A stretch of DNA of 64,000 nt from Pseudomonas sp. VD-NE ins (lineage in GTDB: Bacteria > Pseudomonadota > Gammaproteobacteria > Pseudomonadales > Pseudomonadaceae). Shown in pieces: positions 57,974 through 64,000 of this stretch. The translations under genes and the position numbers were made by a program. Numbering within the stretch: the stretch's first letter is position 1; each line of letters starts with the position of its first letter. Location of the stretch: NCBI RefSeq assembly GCF_031882575.1, contig NZ_CP134772.1, positions 1,073,001-1,137,000 on the forward strand, read 5' to 3'. The notes below the pieces were generated by a model, which was not told where the DNA came from, made no database searches, and saw only the letters and a program-made list of their open reading frames with translations.

Positions 57974-60166
57974 ATGACTCCCTTGCCCGCACCCCTGCGC
58001 TGGCTCTACTCCCTGGAATGGCGCCGTGGTTTCTTTGACTGGGCGCGCAGCGATGGCGTGACTTGGGTCTATATCTTCAAGGTGTTGATCGCCGCATTCC
58101 TCACGCTGTGGCTGGCCATGCGCCTGGAATTACCGCAACCGCGCACGGCGATGATCACCGTGTTCATCGTCATGCAGCCGCAGAGCGGCCAGGTGTTCGC
58201 CAAGAGTTTCTATCGCTTCCTCGGCACGCTGGCCGGGTCGGCGATGATGGTCACGCTGATTGCGTTATTCGCGCAGAACACCGAACTCTTTCTCGGCTCG
58301 CTGGCGATCTGGGTCGGCATCTGCTCGGCCGGTGCCGCACGTTGTCGCAACTTCCGCGCCTACGGTTTTGTCCTCGCCGGCTACACCGCGGCGATGGTCG
58401 GCTTGCCCGCGCTGGCGCATCCGGACGGCGCGTTCATGGCGGCAGTGTGGCGAGTACTGGAGATCTCGCTGGGGATTCTTTGCTCGACCCTGATCAGCGC
58501 CGCGATCCTGCCGCAAACTGCCAGCGCGGCCATGCGCAACGCCTTGTATCAGCGCTTCGGTGTGTTCGCATTGTTCGTGACCGATGGTCTGCGCGGGCGC
58601 AGCAAAGCCGAGTCTTTCGAGGCGAGCAACGTGCGTTTCATTGCCGAAGCGGTGGGCCTTGAAGGCTTGCGCAGCGTGACCGTGTTTGAAGACCCGCACA
58701 TGCGTCGGCGCAACGGTCGCTTGAGCCGCTTGAACAGCGAGTTCATGGGCATCACTACGCGGTTCAACGCTTTGCATCAGTTGCTTGAACGCTTGCGCGG
58801 CAACGGCGAAGAACACGTTGTCGCAGCGATCAGGCCGGGCCTGCAGGATCTCGCCGAAGTGCTCGACGGCTTCAGTGGTCGCGCCCTGACCAGCCCCGAT
58901 GCCGGCCGTTTGGCGACTGCGCTGGCGAGCTACAAGGAAGGCCTGCCGGCACGCGTGCGCAGCCTGCGCGCTATCTTCCAGGAGAGCGAGCCGAGCGACG
59001 CTGAGCAACTGGATTTCCACACCGCCTACGAATTGCTCTATCGCTTTGTGGATGATCTGCACAGTTATGCACAGACCCACGCATCCTTGGCTGATCACCG
59101 CCACGAACGCGAGCGCTGGGACGAGCCGTTCACCCCGCAAACCAACTGGTGGGCAGCGGCTGCGTCGGGCATTCGCGCCTCGTTCATTCTGGTTGTGCTG
59201 GGCAGTTACTGGGTCGCGACAGCGTGGCCAAGCGGCGCGACGATGACGCTGATTGCCGCCGCTACCGTGGGCCTCTCCGCCGCCACGCCAAACCCGAAAC
59301 GCATGGCATTCCAGATGGCCTGCGGCACTTTTCTCGGGGCTCTGATCGGCTTCGTCGAAATGTTTTTCATATTCCCGTGGATCGATGGTTTTCCGTTGCT
59401 GTGCGTGATGCTCGCACCAGTGATCGTGTTTGGTTCGTTTCTCACTTCGCGGCCGCAATACGCCGGTGTCGGCCTCGGGTTGCTGATCTTCTTCAGCACC
59501 GGTTCGGTGCCGGACAACCTGACCATCTACAACCCTTACACCTTTATCAACGACTACATCGCCATGGTCATGGGCATGCTGGTCTGCGCTGCTGCGGGGG
59601 CAATTATTCTGCCGCCGAACAGCCGCTGGTTGTGGAAACGTCTGGAGCAGGACCTGCGCGGCCAGGTGGTCTACGCGATCAGCGGCAAACTGAAAGGCTT
59701 GGCGTCGAGTTTCGAGAGCCGTACCCGCGATCTGCTGCATCAGGCCTACGGGCTCGCGGCCGGGCAGCCGAAGGTGCAGAAGAACCTGCTGCGCTGGATG
59801 TTCGTGGTCCTCGAAGTCGGCCACGCGATCATCGAGTTGCGCAAGGAACAGGCGATCTTGCCGGTGCACCCGGCCTATGCCGAATCGCAGCCGTGGCGTC
59901 AGGCAATTCGCGTGATGGGCCGTGCACTGGTGCGCCTGTTTTTGCAGCCGAACTCCAGCAATCTCGAACGCGCATTGGTCGCCGTCGACCACGCAATCAG
60001 CCGTGTCGCGGCGACCGATGAGCCATTCGCGCCGCACTTCGATACCTCGGCGTTGCGTCGGGTGAAGAGCTATCTGCACTTCATCCGCACCTCGCTGCTC
60101 GACCCGCAATCACCGCTTGCTGCCTACGCCATCGCCAAGCCCGAAGGACTTGCCCATGCCTCGTGA
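57974..60166 (+). CDS. FUSC family inner-membrane transporter (AaeB-like)
   Basis: A 730-residue protein with two sets of about five helices (about 35-170 and 395-530), a cytosolic middle and a C-terminal domain. The FUSC motif is seen in FLTLWLAMRLELPQPRTAMI TVF and again in ASFILVVLGSYWVATAWPSG. AaeB relatives export hydroxybenzoates and other aromatic acids with an AaeA periplasmic partner. It overlaps the DUF1656 gene by 11 bp. The ATG at 57974 has only a weak ribosome-binding site. Confidence 0.92.
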   Translation: MTPLPAPLRWLYSLEWRRGFFDWARSDGVTWVYIFKVLIAAFLTLWLAMRLELPQPRTAMITVFIVMQPQSGQVFAKSFYRFLGTLAGSAMMVTLIALFAQNTELFLGSLAIWVGICSAGAARCRNFRAYGFVLAGYTAAMVGLPALAHPDGAFMAAVWRVLEISLGILCSTLISAAILPQTASAAMRNALYQRFGVFALFVTDGLRGRSKAESFEASNVRFIAEAVGLEGLRSVTVFEDPHMRRRNGRLSRLNSEFMGITTRFNALHQLLERLRGNGEEHVVAAIRPGLQDLAEVLDGFSGRALTSPDAGRLATALASYKEGLPARVRSLRAIFQESEPSDAEQLDFHTAYELLYRFVDDLHSYAQTHASLADHRHERERWDEPFTPQTNWWAAAASGIRASFILVVLGSYWVATAWPSGATMTLIAAATVGLSAATPNPKRMAFQMACGTFLGALIGFVEMFFIFPWIDGFPLLCVMLAPVIVFGSFLTSRPQYAGVGLGLLIFFSTGSVPDNLTIYNPYTFINDYIAMVMGMLVCAAAGAIILPPNSRWLWKRLEQDLRGQVVYAISGKLKGLASSFESRTRDLLHQAYGLAAGQPKVQKNLLRWMFVVLEVGHAIIELRKEQAILPVHPAYAESQPWRQAIRVMGRALVRLFLQPNSSNLERALVAVDHAISRVAATDEPFAPHFDTSALRRVKSYLHFIRTSLLDPQSPLAAYAIAKPEGLAHAS

Positions 60167-60356
60167 AATCGCCTTCCACGGCGTGTACATGCCGACCATG
60201 ACCCTGATGTTTTTCATCGCTGCGGCACTGGCCTGGGCGGTGGACCGGTTCTTGTCCGGGTTCGATCTGTACCGCTTTTTCTGGCACCCGGCGCTGCTGC
60301 GTCTGAGTCTGTTTACCTGTCTGTTCGGCGCCATGGCGCTGACTGTCTACCGTTGA
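60156..60356 (+). CDS. DUF1656 domain small membrane protein (AaeX-like)
   Basis: A 66-residue protein with two membrane helices, MPREIAFHGVYMPTMTLMFF and LLRLSLFTCLFGAMALTVYR forming the ends. DUF1656/AaeX proteins sit invariably between FUSC and HlyD genes and probably aid pump assembly. It starts inside the FUSC end, so is co-translated. Confidence 0.92.
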   Translation: MPREIAFHGVYMPTMTLMFFIAAALAWAVDRFLSGFDLYRFFWHPALLRLSLFTCLFGAMALTVYR

Positions 60357-60366
60357 GAACGTCACG

Positions 60367-61230
60367 ATGAAAAAGTTTTTCAGCCTGCTCGCGACCCTGC
60401 TGGTGCTGGCCCTGGCGCTGTGGATCGGCCGCACGTTGTGGGAGCATTACATGAACACACCATGGACCCGCGACGGCCGCGTTCGCGCCGACATCATCAA
60501 CGTCGCCGCCGACGTCACCGGCGAAGTGATCGACGTGCCGGTGCGCGACAACCAATTGGTGAAGAAGGGCGATTTGCTCATGCAGATCGACCCCGAGCAC
60601 TACCGCATCGCGGTCAAGCAGGCGCAGTCGCTGGTCGCCTCGCGCAAGTCGACGTGGGAGATGCGCAAGGTCAACGCCCATCGCCGCGCGGACCTCGACA
60701 ACCTGGTGATCTCCAAGGAGAACCGCGACGACGCCAGCAACATCGCCGACGCCGCGCTGGCCGATTACCAACACGCCCAAGCGCAACTGGAAGCGGCCGA
60801 ACTCAACCTCAAACGCACCGAAGTGCGCGCGGCGGTCGACGGTTATGTGACCAACCTCAATGTGCATCGCGGTGACTACGCGCGCATCGGCGAGGCGAAA
60901 ATGGCCGTGGTCGACATGAACTCGTTCTGGGTTTACGGCTTCTTCGAAGAGACCAAACTGCCCCACGTGAAAGTCGGCGACAAGGCCGACATGCAGTTGA
61001 TGAGCGGCGAAGTGCTCAAGGGGCATGTGGAAAGCATTTCTCGCGGCATCTACGACCGCGACAACCCAGAGAGTCGCGAGTTGATCGCCGATGTGAACCC
61101 GACGTTCAACTGGGTGCGGTTGGCGCAGCGAGTGCCGGTGCGGATTCACATTGATGAAGTGCCGGAGGGTGTTTTGTTGGCGGCGGGGATTACTTGTACG
61201 GTCGTCGTAAAGCAGGACGACATCGAATAA
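60367..61230 (+). CDS. HlyD family periplasmic adaptor (AaeA-like)
   Basis: A 287-residue membrane-fusion protein: one N-terminal helix (about 5-24, FSLLATLLVLALALWIGRTL), lipoyl half-motifs (VTGEVIDVPVRDNQLVKKGD and VRAAVDGYVTNLNVHRGDYA), a short hairpin between (QAQLEAAELNLKRTEVRA) and a beta-barrel end. It connects the FUSC pump to the outer-membrane channel encoded by the first gene. It starts 10 bp after DUF1656. Confidence 0.93.
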   Translation: MKKFFSLLATLLVLALALWIGRTLWEHYMNTPWTRDGRVRADIINVAADVTGEVIDVPVRDNQLVKKGDLLMQIDPEHYRIAVKQAQSLVASRKSTWEMRKVNAHRRADLDNLVISKENRDDASNIADAALADYQHAQAQLEAAELNLKRTEVRAAVDGYVTNLNVHRGDYARIGEAKMAVVDMNSFWVYGFFEETKLPHVKVGDKADMQLMSGEVLKGHVESISRGIYDRDNPESRELIADVNPTFNWVRLAQRVPVRIHIDEVPEGVLLAAGITCTVVVKQDDIE

Positions 61231-61250
61231 CGAGTATCAATAAGGCTATT

Positions 61251-61340
61251 GTGGCGAGGGCGCTTGCTCCCGCTTGAGTGCGCAGCGCTCACTTTTTGCG
61301 GGCCGCCACGCCGCCCGGCGGGAACAAGCTCCCTCGCCAC
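61251..61340. repeat. REPIN of the 'gtggcgaggg' class
   Basis: GTGGCGAGGGCGCTTGCTCC at the left and the complementary GGAACAAGCTCCCTCGCCAC at the right, with a GC-rich stem-like middle (GCGCAGCGCTCAC). It separates the convergent efflux operon and lipoprotein gene. Confidence 0.88.
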
Positions 61341-61353
61341 AGCAGGGTATGTA

Positions 61354-62352
61354 TCAGTAGAACTTGCTGACCACCCGTAATCCGGACTCGATGGTTTCGT
61401 CGACCGACAGCTCTTGATCTTCCATTAGCGAGACGATTCGCTTGTCATTCGCGATGTTCGCGTCAGGTAATTTCAGTTGAGCGGCGCGATTGATCACGAT
61501 GTAGCTCATTACGTCGCCACGGCTTTTGGTGAACGGCTGTTTGATAGCCGTCAACATGGTTTGCTTCACATAGTCGTAACGCTCGACTGACGACATTCCT
61601 TTGAAGGTATCCGGATAGTTCTGATAGATATCGGCGGAGTATCGGCCGACGTCTTCTTCGCGCGCTTCTTCGGTCAATGCTTTCTTGCTGGTGACCTGGG
61701 TGAGGAGCTTGCTGTAGAGCTTGTCGCCTTCTGCGATCTGAGCGGCGTTCATCTTGGCCTTCAGGTCATCGCCGGCCGTGGTGTCTTCGGCATTGGCCAT
61801 GATTCTGGTCCAAGCGTAGGCGGCGCTCAGATTACCCTGCTCCTCATATTGCTCGATCAATATCTGCTGGGATTCGGCATAGCCGTGCAGCGAGGAGCGC
61901 TCGAGCCAACGAGTGGCGAGCGCAACATCTTTCTTGGCCCCGACTTTGCCGAATTTGTAGCTCTCGTACATACCGTACTCAGCACACCAGTCGTTCTGCA
62001 TCGCCGCATAAGCCATGTAGTTGAAGGCTTCAGTGTTACGTTGTTCGGCGCTCAGGGTGCTGTCGTAACGGGTAGTCATCGACAGGTAGCAGAACGCGCG
62101 AGTGTGCTTTGGGGCGGCCATGACCATGCAGGTTTTGGCATCCTTGTACTCGCCGTTTTCGTATAACTGGTAGCCCACGCCATACAGAATATCGCTGTCC
62201 ATCTGCGCATTGCAGTGCTCGTTGGCGGTAACGACCGGTAGCACGTTTTGCAGGGTCAGTTTGGGCAGTGTGTCATTGAGGGACGGTTCTTTGGTTGCGC
62301 AGCCAGCCAGCAAGGTGAGCAGTGCCAGTGGCAATACGTGGAGGAGTTTCAA
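61354..62352 (-). CDS. Sel1-like repeat lipoprotein
   Basis: A 332-residue exported protein with a lipobox (LPLALLTLLAGCATKEPS, Cys near residue 18). The mature part is helical with Sel1/TPR-like repeats (ALATRWLERSSLHGYAESQQ; GVGYQLYENGEYKDAKTCMV). Four cysteines at about residues 48, 74, 87 and 117 might pair as disulfides in the periplasm. The role is unknown; Sel1-like lipoproteins often support secretion or envelope assembly. It has its own promoter region, as flanking genes point elsewhere or lie far off. Confidence 0.8.
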   Translation of the reverse strand: MKLLHVLPLALLTLLAGCATKEPSLNDTLPKLTLQNVLPVVTANEHCNAQMDSDILYGVGYQLYENGEYKDAKTCMVMAAPKHTRAFCYLSMTTRYDSTLSAEQRNTEAFNYMAYAAMQNDWCAEYGMYESYKFGKVGAKKDVALATRWLERSSLHGYAESQQILIEQYEEQGNLSAAYAWTRIMANAEDTTAGDDLKAKMNAAQIAEGDKLYSKLLTQVTSKKALTEEAREEDVGRYSADIYQNYPDTFKGMSSVERYDYVKQTMLTAIKQPFTKSRGDVMSYIVINRAAQLKLPDANIANDKRIVSLMEDQELSVDETIESGLRVVSKFY

Positions 62353-62417
62353 AAGCTGTTTCCTGATCTGAGTTGAAGCGTGTATGCAGGGCTCGCGTCA
62401 GGCAGGTCAACAAAGCA

Positions 62418-62444
62418 GCGACTGTTCCGGGCGGGAACAGTCGC
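62418..62444. other. Perfect GC hairpin upstream of the lipoprotein gene
   Basis: GCGACTGTTCC and GGAACAGTCGC form an 11-bp perfect stem with a GGGCG loop in the gap upstream of the lipoprotein gene. There is no T-run on either side, so it is unlikely to be an intrinsic terminator; it could be an operator or mRNA leader hairpin. Confidence 0.5.
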
Positions 62445-62593
62445 GAGAGGAGAGATAAAGGATCAGCAATTCCCTTGCTTCGATGCTTGCCCGAGCGACT
62501 CCTTGCGCTATCGGGGTTACTTCAAGCATTGGAGGCTTCAAGTGACGCGCATTCTACGTGTAATGAACCGCTTGGCAATTTGATCGGTTGTAA

Positions 62594-63418
62594 TCAAAGA
62601 TTTCTACGCAAACCGAAGCGCTTCATCAACGTCGACTCCAGCAAACCCTTGGGCAGTAACGCCGCCAACAACGGCAACGCGCGGCTGCCATTGCCGATTC
62701 GGATCAAGCGTGGCGGTTTGCTCTGCTGCACAGCCTTGAGTAACTCAGCGGCAAACTCCCTGGCCGGCGTCGGCTTGTCCTGCGACGCCTTGGCCCGCGC
62801 GCGAATGCCCTCACGCAGCGCAAACCACGGCGATTGTTCATTGATCAGTTGCTCGGCTTCATGCCCGGCGTTTTTGGCAAAACTCGATTGAATCGCCCCC
62901 GGCTGCACTTCCATCACACGTATGCCGAACGGCGCCAGTTCCATGCGCAGTGCATCGCTCAAGGCATGCACCGCTGCTTTCGAGGCGCAGTAAGCTCCGG
63001 CAAACGGTGTGACCAATACCCCGGAAACACTGCCGATATTCACCACCAATCCTTTGGCCCGGCGCAGGACCGGAAACAGTGCGCGCGTAACGCCGACGAT
63101 CGAAAACACATTGGTTTCGAACTGGCGCTGCATGGCCGCCACACCGCCGTCGAGCAGCGGCCCCATGGCGCCGTAACCCGCATTGTTGATCAGCACATCG
63201 AGGCCGCCGTGTTGCTGGTTGATCCGCTCGCCAAGTTGCTCCAGCGCCGCGTTGTCGTTGACGTCGAGTTGCACGGCGATGAACCCGGCTGATGCCAGCA
63301 ACGCCACATCTTCAGCCTTGCGCGCACTGGCCCAGACTTCGAAACCGGCGGCTTTGAACGCGTCGGCGAGGGCGCGGCCGATGCCGCTGGAACAACCGGT
63401 AATCAACGCAACGGGCAT
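62594..63418 (-). CDS. SDR family oxidoreductase
   Basis: A 274-residue short-chain dehydrogenase. NADP loop ALITGCSSGIGRALADAFKA, NNAG (DVLINNAGYGAMGP), and the catalytic GAYCASKAAVHALS. The ATG at 63418 starts exactly at the first strand (MPVALITG); 6 further in-frame codons are open upstream. Substrate unknown; the C-terminal helix KAVQQSKPPRLIRIGNGSRA is typical of the 'classical' SDRs acting on lipids or retinol-like compounds. Confidence 0.9.
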   Translation of the reverse strand: MPVALITGCSSGIGRALADAFKAAGFEVWASARKAEDVALLASAGFIAVQLDVNDNAALEQLGERINQQHGGLDVLINNAGYGAMGPLLDGGVAAMQRQFETNVFSIVGVTRALFPVLRRAKGLVVNIGSVSGVLVTPFAGAYCASKAAVHALSDALRMELAPFGIRVMEVQPGAIQSSFAKNAGHEAEQLINEQSPWFALREGIRARAKASQDKPTPAREFAAELLKAVQQSKPPRLIRIGNGSRALPLLAALLPKGLLESTLMKRFGLRRNL

Positions 63419-63453
63419 GGCGCTTTCCTTGTGCAAAAAATCGGGGGAGGGGA

Positions 63454-63918
63454 TCAGTCGGAAAAACTACCTTGCAATCGCTCGGCGCGAAACTCCAGGG
63501 TTTGCGGGCGATAAGCGGGGCGTAGCGGCGGCATCGGCAGGCAGTCTTCCCAGTCGCCGCCGGCCTGCAGTTCGCCGGGACCGCGATAGCGCGGGGCGGT
63601 GTATTGGTTGTCGGCCAGATTGACCGTGTCACCCGGCGCATAGGCTGCGATGCGCCAGCGCAGTTCGGTCAGGGGCACGTCATTGCCGTTTTTCATTTTC
63701 AATTGCAGCGGACGATCGGCCGGGCATTGCTGCGGGGCATAGCTGATACGCATCTCAAGGCGCGCCAGTTGCTTGATCTCGCGGTTGTCCAGCCATACCA
63801 CCCACATGGCCACGAAGCCCAGGCCAATCGCCGCCGCCACCGAAACCGGCAAGGCTTTGGCCGGGTAGCGCAACAGCAGGATCAACCAGGTGATGACCAG
63901 CAGAATGCCGATGAACAT
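63454..63918 (-). CDS. Uncharacterised conserved membrane-anchored protein
   Basis: A 154-residue protein with two N-terminal helices (about 2-16 and 24-44; MFIGILLVITWLILLLRYPA and PVSVAAAIGLGFVAMWVVW) and a soluble C-terminal beta-domain with paired Cys (YAPQQCPADRPLQL and DWEDCLPMPPLRP) that could be periplasmic. It reads like the small multidrug-transporter-associated proteins of Pseudomonas genomes, but the function is not known. Its stop lies 36 bp upstream of the SDR start, so the two may be co-transcribed. Confidence 0.7.
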   Translation of the reverse strand: MFIGILLVITWLILLLRYPAKALPVSVAAAIGLGFVAMWVVWLDNREIKQLARLEMRISYAPQQCPADRPLQLKMKNGNDVPLTELRWRIAAYAPGDTVNLADNQYTAPRYRGPGELQAGGDWEDCLPMPPLRPAYRPQTLEFRAERLQGSFSD

Positions 63919-64000
63919 GTTGGAACGCTCCGTGAGTTCGTGGCCATCATCCTACCGAAGGGCGGCGGGAATGGACATTCGCTGAGCTAACCTTCATACC

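Noticed and set aside
62472..62560. tRNA-like spacing upstream of the SDR gene
   Set aside because: No cloverleaf with T-loop and anticodon stem could be formed by eye.

Overview
The window is chromosomal DNA of a fluorescent pseudomonad, most likely Pseudomonas fluorescens group. The evidence is the roughly 60 % GC, many Pseudomonas-type REP/REPIN palindromes between genes, and Pseudomonas-typical gene sets (tetrahydromonapterin operon with DUF1244 and HopJ, hmgR/hmgA/fahA/maiA, FecIRA and a second sigma/anti-sigma/TonB-receptor unit, DUF3509, DUF6124). I see no rRNA, tRNA, CRISPR array, prophage, transposase or replication origin.

Layout. 1-2.9 kb: a minus-strand pterin operon (folM-folE-folX, then DUF1244 and hopJ) with an ABM-domain membrane protein upstream. 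3.0-5.2 kb: a photosensory locus, with a LitR-like MerR regulator facing a short LOV blue-light receptor and an unassigned gene between them. 5.3-10.8 kb: flavodoxin, a LysR regulator divergent from an LrgA/LrgB pair, a class II aldolase, a MEST-like alpha/beta hydrolase and an SDR. 10.8-21.6 kb: a hypothetical gene, a DUF1302-DUF1329 envelope pair, a MalT-type LuxR regulator, and a 1154-residue toxin-like protein of lower GC. 21.6-27.4 kb: homogentisate catabolism under HmgR, with a 17-bp palindromic operator, followed by an MFS aromatic-acid-type transporter. 27.5-31.2 kb: a SirB1-type protein, a Leu/Phe/Val dehydrogenase homologue lacking the catalytic lysine, yebG with a LexA box, psiE and DUF3509.

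31.4-35.9 kb: serine uptake and deamination (sdaC, sdaA) with a divergent LysR gene, then an HPF-type ribosome factor. 36.0-37.2 kb: two arrays of a composite repeat around a DUF559 gene, including a 36-bp tandem repeat. 37.2-47.7 kb: iron acquisition. fecI-fecR-fecA lie on the minus strand; on the plus strand, behind a shared Fur-box-like region, lie DUF3649, PepSY, DUF3325, a second ECF sigma factor, its FecR-type partner and a second siderophore receptor. 47.9-51.5 kb: AraC regulator, EamA exporter, DUF2165 and a 2-hydroxyacid dehydrogenase. 51.5-55.0 kb: the most plastic part, with Pseudomonas intergenic repeats, three tandem copies of a DUF6124 gene (one broken), an AT-rich orphan gene and a structured upstream leader. 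55.0-61.2 kb: a LysR regulator divergent from a complete aromatic-acid/drug efflux operon (OprM-type channel, FUSC, DUF1656, HlyD). 61.3-64 kb: a Sel1-like lipoprotein, an SDR and a small membrane protein.

Most of this is ordinary pseudomonad core or accessory genome. The parts that deserve a second look are the LitR/LOV locus with its unassigned middle gene, the lysine-less dehydrogenase, the composite repeat arrays, the DUF6124 cluster with its RNA-like leader, and the large orphan toxin-like protein.
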